Positions 1 through 6,252 of a stretch of DNA of 8,727 nucleotides are shown here, in pieces. Numbering within the stretch: the first letter of the stretch is position 1; every line of letters begins with the position of its first letter. The position numbers and the translations under genes are program-made. Source of the DNA: SZUA-430 sp046153995 (GTDB taxonomy: Bacteria; Pseudomonadota; Alphaproteobacteria; Micropepsales; Micropepsaceae); contig JBJXEH010000015.1 in assembly GCA_046153995.1 (NCBI GenBank), positions 1 to 8,727 of the forward strand, in the 5' to 3' direction. The notes under the pieces are model-generated. The model saw nothing but the letters and a program-made list of their open reading frames with translations, did not search any database and had not been told where the DNA came from.

Positions 1-101
1 ACGTGCACCCGACGGTGATGCATTTGCTTGGGCTGCAACCGGGCAATCCGGTGGATGGGAAGGTCGCGGCGGACGTGTTGGCGGTGCCGCCCGCTCCCTA
101 A
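1..101 (+). CDS. C-terminal end of a probable type I phosphodiesterase / nucleotide pyrophosphatase (5' truncated)
   Basis: Only the last 32 codons are inside the window, read in the frame starting at base 3 and ending in TAA at 99-101. The peptide begins VHPTVMHLLGLQPGN, then VDGK and a short Ala/Pro-rich end. This resembles the C-terminus of alkaline phosphatase superfamily proteins of the ectonucleotide pyrophosphatase/phosphodiesterase type, where a pattern like 'NVH(I/V)xPxxxHLLGLxPxxxDG' follows the last metal-binding region. Those enzymes hydrolyse phosphodiester or pyrophosphate bonds of nucleotides, usually in the periplasm. None of the catalytic or metal-binding residues are visible, so the call rests on this short tail alone. 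Its stop codon overlaps the stop codon of the convergent glycosylase gene. Confidence 0.5.
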   Translation, partial: VHPTVMHLLGLQPGNPVDGKVAADVLAVPPAP

Positions 102-757
102 CGCAGCAACGCGCGCGCTTGCGCGAATACTGCTTCAAACATCGGCGTCGTGAGTTTGCCGGTGTTCGTGTTGTAGCGGGAGCAGTGGTAGCTGTCGATC
201 AGGGTGGCGCGGCCGAGGTCGTGTTTGGCGTTGTGCGCGAAGGGGTGGGCGCTGAGCTTTTTGGCGAACGCGCGGAGCGTCGCTTCGTGGGCTATGCGGC
301 CCAGCGCCACGATGGCTTTTAGGTTCGGCATACCTTCGAGGGTTGCGGTCAGGAACACGCGGCATGTGGTGGCTTCTTCGGGCGTCGGTTTGTTTTCCGG
401 CGGCACGCAGCGTACGGCGTTTGTGATGCGGCAGTCGACGAGCGTGAGGCTGTCGTTCGGACTTGCTTCGTATTTGCCTTTGGCAAAGCCGTACTTGAGG
501 AGCGTCGCGTAGAGCAGGTCGCCTGCGTAGTCGCCGGTGAAGGGGCGGCCGGTGCGGTTCGCGCCGCTGACGCCGGGGGCAAGGCCCACGATGAGGAGGC
601 GCGCGTCCGCTTTGCCGAAGCTCGGCACCGGTGCGTTGAACCAGGTTGGTTCTTTCTTTGCGTTGGCGGCGCGGTAGGTGGCGAGGCGCGGACACAGCGC
701 GCAGTCGCGCGGCGGTTCTTCGATTGCGCGCATCGCTGCACTTTGTACGCCGCGCAT
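98..757 (-). CDS. udgB: Family 5 uracil-DNA glycosylase (UdgB type)
   Basis: The 219-residue protein would excise uracil and related deaminated bases from DNA in the first step of base excision repair. Motif 1 is at residues 58-76 (GLAPGVSGANRTGRPFTGD), ending in the conserved Asp76; motif 2 at 189-200 (SYHCSRYNTNTG) contains His191. Four cysteines, C19 and C22 (CALC) plus C117 and C132, are placed as expected for the 4Fe-4S cluster of family 4/5 glycosylases. The NRTGRPFTGD form of motif 1 and the HxSxxN motif separate it from family 4, which uses a GExPG motif 1. The ATG at 757 is preferred because GGAG lies 6 bases upstream; an alternative ATG at 733 (MRAIEEPP) has no clear ribosome binding site. 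It is divergent from the VOC gene. No SOS box was recognised in the 118-base gap. Confidence 0.93.
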   Translation of the reverse strand: MRGVQSAAMRAIEEPPRDCALCPRLATYRAANAKKEPTWFNAPVPSFGKADARLLIVGLAPGVSGANRTGRPFTGDYAGDLLYATLLKYGFAKGKYEASPNDSLTLVDCRITNAVRCVPPENKPTPEEATTCRVFLTATLEGMPNLKAIVALGRIAHEATLRAFAKKLSAHPFAHNAKHDLGRATLIDSYHCSRYNTNTGKLTTPMFEAVFAQARALLR

Positions 758-875
758 TCGCCGCTCCGAAAATCAGTGGTTGGGCCGTCTAGTAGCCGAT
801 TGGGGCGAACGCGCAAGAGGGATGATTTCGCTTTCCCCTTGGGGCACAATCTATTTCCGCATTGGAGAGATGCTC

Positions 876-1259
876 ATGTTCAGCCACGTGACACTTGGAA
901 CCAACGACTACGCGAAGGCGGAGAAATTCTACGACGCGGTGATGGCGGTGTTGGGCCATCCGGTGATGTTCAAGGCTGGCGGCTCGGCCGCTTACGGTAC
1001 GCCGACGGGGCCTAAGGTCTTTATCGTGCCGCCGTTCGACGGCAAGCCTGCTCGGTCGGGAAATGGTGCGCATGTCGCGTTCCTGGTGCAAGAGCGTGCG
1101 ACGGTGGACGCCTTTCACAAGGCAGCGCTCGCGAACGGCGGGAGCGACGAAGGTGCGCCGGGGCCTCGGCCGCACTACCACAAGAACTACTACGGCGCGT
1201 ATGTGCGCGATCCGGACGGGAACAAGGTTCAGGCGGTGTGCCACCGCTCGCCGACGTAA
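876..1259 (+). CDS. VOC (glyoxalase/bleomycin resistance fold) family protein
   Basis: A 127-residue protein forming one complete vicinal oxygen chelate module of two beta-alpha-beta-beta-beta halves. It begins MFSHVTLGTNDYAKAEKFYDAV, which is typical of the first half; the second half starts at GAHVAFLV (65-71) and ends with the YGAYVRDPDGNKVQAVCH block (106-123). Members bind a metal through His/Glu residues and include lyases, isomerases and dioxygenases; the substrate cannot be told here. His4 and His66 are in the usual ligand positions, but the position usually Glu after DPDGNK is Gln119. I chose ATG 876 because GGAGAG (864-869) is spaced 6 bases from it; ATG 870 directly abuts that sequence. 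The frame stays open upstream to about 678, but that part lies antisense to the glycosylase and looks non-coding. It ends 4 bases before the convergent dehydrogenase stop. Confidence 0.85.
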   Translation: MFSHVTLGTNDYAKAEKFYDAVMAVLGHPVMFKAGGSAAYGTPTGPKVFIVPPFDGKPARSGNGAHVAFLVQERATVDAFHKAALANGGSDEGAPGPRPHYHKNYYGAYVRDPDGNKVQAVCHRSPT

Positions 1260-1263
1260 GGCG

Positions 1264-2139
1264 CTACTTCGCCTTCATCCAATCCGCTTGTCTTGCCCAA
1301 AATCCCGTGACGGTTCGCACGAGCCAGCGGGGGTTTACTTGGGCCCAGGCGGCTGCGACTTGGTTGGGGAGGCCGGGGACGAGGATTGTTTGGCCCGACA
1401 TTGTCGCGCGGTAGGCTTGGGCTGCGACTTGTTTCGGGTCGGAGATCAGGAACGAAGGCATCGACTGTGCGGTTTCGGATGCGGCTTTTACTTCGGCCAC
1501 CATGTTCGTGTCGGTGAAGCCGGGGCAGAGTGCGGTTACGCGTACGCCGGTGCCGCGGAGTTCTTCGCTGAGCGATTCCGTGAGCGAGAGCACGTAGGCT
1601 TTGCTGGCGGCGTAGACCGCCATCGAGGGGATCGGTTGGAACGCGGCGAGCGAGGCCACGTTCAGGATGCGGCCGAAGCGGCGCTCTAACATGTGGGGTA
1701 GCAGGTAGGACGTGAACGCGGTCAAGGCCGCGATGTTCAACGAGACCATCTGCTGGAATTTTTCGGCATCCGTGTCAGCGAACGGGCCTACGTCGATGAT
1801 GCCCGCATTGTTCACCAGTATGTCGATTTCGACGCCGTGCTCTTGCAACGTTTCGACGACGGACTTTGGGCCGCCGGGAAGGCTCAAGTCTGCGGCGATG
1901 ACGAGCGCGTCGGTGTCGTGTGCGGCGTTCAGTTCGCCGGCGAGCGCCATCAGCTTGTCTTCGCTGCGGGCGACGAGAACGAGGTGGTGGCCGTGCTTCG
2001 CGAACTCGCGCGCGAGTTCCGCACCGATGCCGGCCGAGGCGCCGGTGACGAGCACGCGGCCCAGCTGACGCTCACCCATGAGCGTCGGCTTCTTCGGCTT
2101 CGGTTCGGCTTTCTTTTTTGCACGGGGCATTCGACGCAT
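1264..2139 (-). CDS. Short-chain dehydrogenase/reductase (SDR) with a lysine-rich N-terminal extension
   Basis: A 291-residue classical SDR that would oxidise or reduce a hydroxyl/carbonyl group with NAD(P). The nucleotide-binding motif TGASAGIG is at 32-39, NNAG at 110-113, and the catalytic tetrad is N135, S163, Y176 and K180 (YAASK). Arg58 after the second beta strand (LVARSEDKL) suggests NADP(H). The first 20 residues (MRRMPRAKKKAEPKPKKPTL) are a basic, Pro/Lys-rich extension not needed for the fold. Starts at 2139 or 2130 are both possible, with GGGG just upstream; an internal ATG at 2079 (MGERQLGR) would remove the tail but has a weak ribosome binding site. It is the last gene of the acyltransferase-hydrolase-phasin run, separated from the phasin by a strong hairpin. 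Some SDRs reduce fatty acyl-CoA to aldehyde, so a role in supplying alcohol for wax esters is possible but unproven. Confidence 0.88.
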   Translation of the reverse strand: MRRMPRAKKKAEPKPKKPTLMGERQLGRVLVTGASAGIGAELAREFAKHGHHLVLVARSEDKLMALAGELNAAHDTDALVIAADLSLPGGPKSVVETLQEHGVEIDILVNNAGIIDVGPFADTDAEKFQQMVSLNIAALTAFTSYLLPHMLERRFGRILNVASLAAFQPIPSMAVYAASKAYVLSLTESLSEELRGTGVRVTALCPGFTDTNMVAEVKAASETAQSMPSFLISDPKQVAAQAYRATMSGQTILVPGLPNQVAAAWAQVNPRWLVRTVTGFWARQADWMKAK

Positions 2140-2158
2140 CCCCGGGGTGTTCCGTAGA

Positions 2159-2188
2159 GCTCCCTCGTGCGTGTCCGCACGAGGGAGC
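2159..2188 (-). terminator. Perfect 12-bp hairpin between phasin and dehydrogenase genes (terminator- or attenuator-like)
   Basis: The arms GCTCCCTCGTGC (2159-2170) and GCACGAGGGAGC (2177-2188) are perfectly complementary around a 6-base loop. The hairpin lies 27 bases past the phasin stop and about 20 bases before the dehydrogenase start. Read on the coding (minus) strand, no T-run follows the second arm, so it is not a classical intrinsic terminator. It could be partly terminating, or could protect the 3' end of the upstream transcript so that phasin message outlasts dehydrogenase message. Confidence 0.55.
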
Positions 2189-2214
2189 GGGTTTAGACGG
2201 AGCCCCTGTTCTCT

Positions 2215-2643
2215 TTAAGCCGCGCGGCGAACCGACGACACGAACTTCGTGATCGGCTGCATGGTCTTCTGACCGCTGGAACCGACGATCTCGCTAACTT
2301 CGCGGATCTGGCGGATCGAGCGGCGGAAGAGTTCCGTCACGGTTTGGCTTTGGATCTTCACCGCGTCGGCGAAGGTCTCGGCCTGGAGCGTGTCGCGCAG
2401 AGCTTCGAAGCTCCACACAACGTTGCTTTGCGCGTTGTCGACGAGCTTCAGCGCGACCTTGCGGCCTTCGTCGCCGAACGTCTCACCCGCTTCGCGAAAC
2501 GCTTCGCCCGCATCGCGCAGGCCGTCCTGCACGCGCGAAACGAAGTGCGTCGCTTGGTTGCGCATGCCGCTTACATCGGCAAACGTTTCGAACTTCGGCT
2601 GGGCCTTCGTGCGGCCGGTCGCCTTTTTCTTTGCTTTCGCCAT
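2215..2643 (-). CDS. Phasin family protein (storage granule surface protein)
   Basis: A 142-residue protein with no signal peptide or membrane segment. After a basic N-terminal tail (MAKAKKKATGRTKAQPK) it is almost entirely amphipathic helix, about residues 20-135, with the phasin-like pattern of many Ala, Glu, Gln and spaced hydrophobics (for example VSRVQDGLRDAGEAFREAG and DAVKIQSQTVTELFRRSIRQ). Phasins coat polyhydroxyalkanoate granules, control their size and number, and sometimes bind DNA or lipid bodies. Its place three genes after a WS/DGAT enzyme suggests it may coat neutral-lipid droplets instead of, or as well as, PHA. No PHA synthase is visible here. The ATG at 2643 has GGAG 10 bases upstream, and the gene begins 35 bases after the hydrolase stop, so it is probably co-transcribed. 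Phasins diverge fast in sequence; the call rests on composition, length, pattern and context. Confidence 0.75.
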   Translation of the reverse strand: MAKAKKKATGRTKAQPKFETFADVSGMRNQATHFVSRVQDGLRDAGEAFREAGETFGDEGRKVALKLVDNAQSNVVWSFEALRDTLQAETFADAVKIQSQTVTELFRRSIRQIREVSEIVGSSGQKTMQPITKFVSSVRRAA

Positions 2644-2678
2644 TGTCTTTAGTCTCCGTCTTAAACCAGGGTTTGAAA

Positions 2679-3587
2679 CTACGCCGCGAGTTTCGCGGCT
2701 GCTTTCTCAGCGGACTTTGCGTGATCGACGATCAGCGCGGTGATCCGCGGGAGAAACTTTTTCGGCAGGTCGTGCGCCATGCCATCAATGATTTCGAGCC
2801 GGGCGCCTTTGATATTGCGCGCCGAGTCTTTGCCGCCTTCAAGCGGCGCGAGCGGGTCCTTCGATCCATGGATCACGAGCGTTGGTGCCGTAATCTTTCT
2901 CACGTGGGGACGAAGGTCGCCGGTTGCAATGATTGCGGCGAGTTGCCGCCGTATGCCGGCCGGGTAGTACGAACGGTCGAATGCGATCTCGAGTTTCTTC
3001 TCGGTCTCGCTGATGTCGTCGCCTTCGGTCTTGATCAGGCTGAACATGGCGATCGAGCGCTTGATGATTTCGTCGCGGGTGTTTGCTTTCGCGCGGTTCA
3101 AGAACAGCGGAACGGTAATGCGCGGGCTCGGGCCGCCGATGCGCGGGTTCAGCGTGCCGGACATGATCGAGGTCAAGGACGCGACGCGGTTCGGGTGTGT
3201 GCCGGCCATCAGCTGCGAGATCATGCCGCCCATCGACACGCCGACGAGGTGGGCTTTCTTGATCTTGAGCGCGTCCATGAGGCCGACGGTGTCGCCCACC
3301 ATGTCGTGCAGCGTGTAGGGGGCGAGGCCTGAAAAGCCAATAAGGCGCGCCGCCGCGTGGACGATCGGGTTCGGCGCGCTCTTGCCGTGCAGTTTCGACG
3401 TCAGGCCGATGTCGCGGTTGTCGAAGCGGATGATGCGAAAGCCCGCGTCGGTCAGCGTCTTCAACATCGCGTCCGGCCAGAACGTCATTTGTGCCGCAAG
3501 CCCCATTACGAGCAGGAGCACGGGGCCGTCCTTCGGTCCCATGTCCTCGTACTCGATCGTCAGGTTGTTGGCTTTGACTTGCGGCAT
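2679..3587 (-). CDS. Alpha/beta hydrolase (esterase/lipase-like)
   Basis: A 302-residue cytoplasmic alpha/beta hydrolase. The nucleophile elbow GVSMGG (116-121) places Ser118. The strand before the acid carries Asp244 (HGSKDPL), and His272 (GMAHDLP) completes the triad. An oxyanion-hole segment is at VMGLAAQMTFWP (28-39 region), and RFDNRDIGLTS (54-64) is typical of a subfamily of bacterial esterases that includes methylesterase-like enzymes. The cap lies at about 145-215. The substrate cannot be read from sequence; in this operon, hydrolysis of stored acyl esters or of an activated precursor is plausible. It starts 12 bases after the WS/DGAT stop, which argues for one transcript and translational coupling; no strong ribosome binding site of its own is visible. 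The C-terminus (KSAEKAAAKLAA) is again Lys/Ala-rich. Confidence 0.88.
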   Translation of the reverse strand: MPQVKANNLTIEYEDMGPKDGPVLLLVMGLAAQMTFWPDAMLKTLTDAGFRIIRFDNRDIGLTSKLHGKSAPNPIVHAAARLIGFSGLAPYTLHDMVGDTVGLMDALKIKKAHLVGVSMGGMISQLMAGTHPNRVASLTSIMSGTLNPRIGGPSPRITVPLFLNRAKANTRDEIIKRSIAMFSLIKTEGDDISETEKKLEIAFDRSYYPAGIRRQLAAIIATGDLRPHVRKITAPTLVIHGSKDPLAPLEGGKDSARNIKGARLEIIDGMAHDLPKKFLPRITALIVDHAKSAEKAAAKLAA

Positions 3588-3599
3588 CGTTGTCGTTCG

Positions 3600-5144
3600 C
3601 TATTCCGCCGCCGAAACGATGGTCAGCTTCGGCTTCTTCTTGCGGGACTTCGCCTTCTTCCTCGCGGGCGCAGCGCTTTCGGGGACGATGGCGACAGCAA
3701 CGGGCTCGACCTTCGGTGCGGCGACCGGCTTCTTCATCGCGGCGGCCTTCAGTTCCTCAAACGATTCCTGCAGGCAGTTCGCGTAGTTTTCCGGATCGGG
3801 CATGATCGCGCGGTCGGACGTGAACGCGACCGAGATGCGGCCGCAGTAGCTGAAGACCGGGTGGATGATGCCCATGCCTTCGAACACGGGGCCCATGCCG
3901 AACTGCGTCACCAGTCGCGCGCCGTTCATGTAGAGCGGAACCGGCGGGCCCGGGATGTTCGTGATCACTGTGTTGAACATCGGCGCGATGCGGTTCGCCA
4001 TGCCGAGGCGCACATACATGCGCGCGGCGAGGCCCGATAGCGTCGACGGCATCAGACGCGCGTACTCCGTCATCTGGCGGGCGCCGGCGGCGTTCGTCAG
4101 TGCCTTCGAGTTTTCGGCTTCTTCGTGCACGTATTGCAGGCGGCCGAACGGATCGGCGATGTTCGTGCCGATCGGGATCGTCATCGCGGCCACTTGGTTG
4201 CCGAGCGCGCCGCGTTCGTCCTTTGCGCGGACGGAGATCGGGGCCATTGCGACCATCGATTCCGACGGAAGCTCGCTCTTGCCCTTGAGATACTTGCGCA
4301 TCGCGCCGCCGACGATGGCGACGACGACGTCGTTGACTGTGGCACCTTGCCAGCGGGCGCGGATATCCTTGATCTCAGAGAGCGCGAAGTCGCGGCCGTC
4401 GATGACGCGGTTCTGCGTGACGGAGCCGTTGAAGCGCGTGCGCGGCACGCGGCCCATCGAGGTGCGAAAGTTGCCGCGGATGAGGCCCATTGCCGACTTC
4501 AAGAGGCCGGGCGCAACGTCGCCCGCCATACGGGCGAGGCGCACCGGCGTCGCCAACGTGTTGATCTGCGCGCGGGCGAGCAGTTCGACTGAGGTCGGCG
4601 TGCGCTCAGGGACCCACGCGCGATCCGGCGGGCTGATCGCACCCGTGTTGTCGAGGCTGTGCACGGCGTTCATGATGTCGACGCCGGAGACGCCGTCGAT
4701 CGCGGCGTGATGAATTTTCGAGACGATCGCGTAAGAGCCCTTCGGCACGCCCGGTACGTTGTTCAGGCCTTCGATGACCGTGAATTCCCAAAGCGGCTTC
4801 GTCAGGTCCATCGGGCGCGAGTGAAGACGCGCGGCTTGGATGCAGAGCTGGCGCCAGTCGCCCGGTTGGGGAAGTGCGATGTGGCGCACATGATATTCGA
4901 GGTCGAAGTCGGGATCGTCGATCCAATAAGGGTAATCGAGACTGAGCGGTACGTTTGCGAGCTTGCGGCGGAAGCTCTTCGCCAGGTGCAAGCGCTCTTC
5001 GATGTGCGTGAGAATGTCTTTGAAGCGCACGAAGGAATTCGGCGCGGTCGAAGGGTCGTAGATTGCGATCGAGCCGATATGCATCGGCGTGCGCGGCGTT
5101 TCTAGGTACAGAAACGCGGTGTCCATCGGTGAGAGTTGTTCCAT
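3600..5144 (-). CDS. Wax ester synthase / diacylglycerol O-acyltransferase (WS/DGAT)
   Basis: A 514-residue bifunctional acyltransferase that esterifies a fatty alcohol or diacylglycerol with fatty acyl-CoA, making wax esters or triacylglycerols at the inner membrane/droplet surface. The N-terminus MEQLSPMDTAFLYLETPRTP is typical. The PLW motif is at 117-119, the catalytic HHAAIDG at 145-151 (His146 and Asp150), ND at 271-272, and the ITNIPGP motif at 394-400. The ATG at 5144 is supported by AAGG/AGGA 4-10 bases upstream and by family alignment; the frame is open to 5231 but that N-terminal part is unlike the family. Residues after about 470 form a Lys/Pro/Ala-rich tail (for example PARKKAKSRKKKPK) that makes it longer than the usual 450-480. 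It heads the hydrolase-phasin-dehydrogenase run. Whether wax ester or triacylglycerol is the main product cannot be told. Confidence 0.95.
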   Translation of the reverse strand: MEQLSPMDTAFLYLETPRTPMHIGSIAIYDPSTAPNSFVRFKDILTHIEERLHLAKSFRRKLANVPLSLDYPYWIDDPDFDLEYHVRHIALPQPGDWRQLCIQAARLHSRPMDLTKPLWEFTVIEGLNNVPGVPKGSYAIVSKIHHAAIDGVSGVDIMNAVHSLDNTGAISPPDRAWVPERTPTSVELLARAQINTLATPVRLARMAGDVAPGLLKSAMGLIRGNFRTSMGRVPRTRFNGSVTQNRVIDGRDFALSEIKDIRARWQGATVNDVVVAIVGGAMRKYLKGKSELPSESMVAMAPISVRAKDERGALGNQVAAMTIPIGTNIADPFGRLQYVHEEAENSKALTNAAGARQMTEYARLMPSTLSGLAARMYVRLGMANRIAPMFNTVITNIPGPPVPLYMNGARLVTQFGMGPVFEGMGIIHPVFSYCGRISVAFTSDRAIMPDPENYANCLQESFEELKAAAMKKPVAAPKVEPVAVAIVPESAAPARKKAKSRKKKPKLTIVSAAE

Positions 5145-5274
5145 GTTTCCTGCCTTGTTTTGATCGTTAGGTCTGTTGCCGAATTGACTCTCAGGCCCGA
5201 AGAAATTCTCACGCGATCGACGGGTTAACACCAGACCGGCCGGGTGGCTTCCCGTTCCAGTTACTTCGCAGGTG

Positions 5275-5301
5275 CATATAAGAAAATGGAGTTGCCTTCA
5301 A
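5275..5301 (-). promoter_or_regulatory. Candidate promoter of the WS/DGAT operon
   Basis: On the minus strand TTGAAG (5296-5301) and TATATG (5275-5280) resemble -35 and -10 boxes, with a 15-base spacer that is shorter than ideal. Transcription would start near 5268, giving a leader of about 120 bases before the WS/DGAT start. The region is the most AT-rich part of the 249-base gap. The match is imperfect, and alphaproteobacterial promoters are loosely defined. Confidence 0.25.
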
Positions 5302-5319
5302 TGGTGCATTGCACAAAAG

Positions 5320-5346
5320 TGACCGGTGACATTCCGTCACCGTTCA
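5320..5346 (-). terminator. 11-bp imperfect inverted repeat after tetR: likely terminator, possibly an operator
   Basis: The core arms CGGTGAC (5324-5330) and GTCACCG (5336-5342) flank ATTCC. One mismatch (5323/5343) then three more pairs extend each arm to 11 bases. On the minus strand the stem is followed one base later by TTTT (5318-5315), and it lies about 47 bases past the regulator's stop, which fits an intrinsic terminator for that gene. The symmetry and its place just upstream of the candidate WS/DGAT promoter also fit a regulator binding site. Sequence alone does not separate the two. Confidence 0.5.
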
Positions 5347-5393
5347 ATTTGCGCCAAAAACGTTGATTAATCCTGGACTTAAACTGACTAGAG

Positions 5394-5996
5394 TTACGGG
5401 CGCGACAGTCCGTCGCGCGCCCTCAGGCCGTTCAGGAAGAGGTCCAAAGTCTGCCAATGCGCCTCGGCGGCGCGCTTGGTGTCGCCCGTCCGGGCCCAGG
5501 TGATGGCGAGCGCATTCCAGGCGGCTACCAGCGCCAAAGCGGCGGTTTCCGGCTCAATTTTTGAGCTGAACTCGCCTGATTTTTGACCATCGCGCACGAC
5601 CGTGCTGACGATGCCCAAAAGGCCGGAGGAGACCTCGTTGAAGGTCGCGCCGGATGCAGGCTGCGAGATGAGTTCCAACACGATCTGGCGCATCAGGTGA
5701 CGGTGCGTGCCCCATTCGGTTAGGTATATTTTCAGGAGCGCCTGCAGCCGCTCGGACGCGTTCAAACCATCGGTCGCCAGCTGTTCTTCGACCTTCGCCG
5801 CGACGTCGTCGTTGTAAGCGAGCGCGAGCGCCGCCTTGTTCTTAAAGTGCAAGAAAAACGTAGCGTTTGCGACGTCGGCCTCGACGCAAATGTCTTCGAT
5901 TTTGACCTGATCGTATGGCTTGTCCGCCATTAGTTTCAGCGCCGCATCCAGGATGCGCCGGCGGGTTTCCAGTTTCTTGCGTTCGCGCCTCGACAT
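5394..5996 (-). CDS. TetR/AcrR family transcriptional regulator
   Basis: From ATG 5996 the product is 200 residues, the usual TetR length. The N-terminal helices RRERKKLETRRRILDAALKL are followed by the helix-turn-helix at about 32-56 (VKIEDICVEADVANATFFLHF) with the family's typical 'FxxHFKNKAALA' continuation. The C-terminal ligand domain (about 75-195) is variable, so the ligand is unknown; an acyl-CoA or fatty acid would fit the neighbours, but this is inference. The start at 5996 has GGGAG 6 bases upstream. ATG 6050 (MPDVNEAAEARR), with GAGGG upstream, is an acceptable alternative that adds 18 residues; the frame open to 6494 runs antisense to the lipase gene and is not expected to be coding. 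The gene reads toward WS/DGAT and diverges from the lipase gene, so it may control one or both. Confidence 0.88.
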   Translation of the reverse strand: MSRRERKKLETRRRILDAALKLMADKPYDQVKIEDICVEADVANATFFLHFKNKAALALAYNDDVAAKVEEQLATDGLNASERLQALLKIYLTEWGTHRHLMRQIVLELISQPASGATFNEVSSGLLGIVSTVVRDGQKSGEFSSKIEPETAALALVAAWNALAITWARTGDTKRAAEAHWQTLDLFLNGLRARDGLSRP

Positions 5997-6252
5997 CGGG
6001 TTCTCCCAGCCTTTGCGACGCGCTTCGGCGGCCTCATTGACGTCCGGCATCGAAACCATCCCTCGCAACCGCAAAAGTTGCGCCCCATGTCTAACGATAG
6101 AGCCAACTCTAGGCTGGCGATTGTACCCTAGGCAACCCTTTGATTTGGCGCTGCTTGTTTCGCCAGGCGGGCTTGGCAAGTGCCCGGCCTTGGACTTAGC
6201 GTCTAAGGTGTGTCGAGTGTCATGACTCGTACAAGTAGCGGGGGCATTGCCG
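5997..6252. promoter_or_regulatory. Divergent promoter region between tetR and lipase genes
   Basis: This 256-base gap must hold promoters for both directions. For tetR a possible minus-strand pair is TTGCCT followed 18 bases later by TAGAGT (6106-6111). Short inverted repeats occur: CGCAAC/GTTGCG (6064-6082), TAGAG-CCAA-CTCTA (6098-6111, over the possible -10), CTTAG-CGT-CTAAG (6195-6207) and CGAGT-N6-ACTCG (6214-6229). Arms of 5-6 bases are expected by chance in a region this size, so none is assigned as the operator; the one overlapping the possible -10 is the best placed. No convincing promoter was found for the lipase. Confidence 0.4.

Noticed and set aside
678..875. N-terminal extension of the VOC frame
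   Set aside because: It overlaps the glycosylase gene antisense and has no VOC-like features; GGAGAG marks the start at 876.
3357..4592. Long open frames on the + strand opposite WS/DGAT and the hydrolase (3357-4040, 3955-4710, 4125-4592)
   Set aside because: They are rich in Arg, His and Ala without any recognisable motif and lie opposite genes with clear catalytic motifs. Such frames are a by-product of GC-rich codon use.
5145..5231. Extra 29 residues before the WS/DGAT start
   Set aside because: Family members begin at or near the MEQLSPMDTAFLYLE block, and a good ribosome binding site precedes ATG 5144.
5388..6112. Shared 8-mer CTAGAGTT at 5388-5395 and inverted at 6105-6112, considered as a common operator
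   Set aside because: With two gaps of about 250 bases and both orientations, one or two shared 8-mers are expected by chance, and one copy overlaps the tetR stop codon.
6064..6229. Several 5-6 base palindromes in the divergent region as individual operators
   Set aside because: Arms this short with variable spacing occur by chance in 250 bases. They are listed only inside the region entry.
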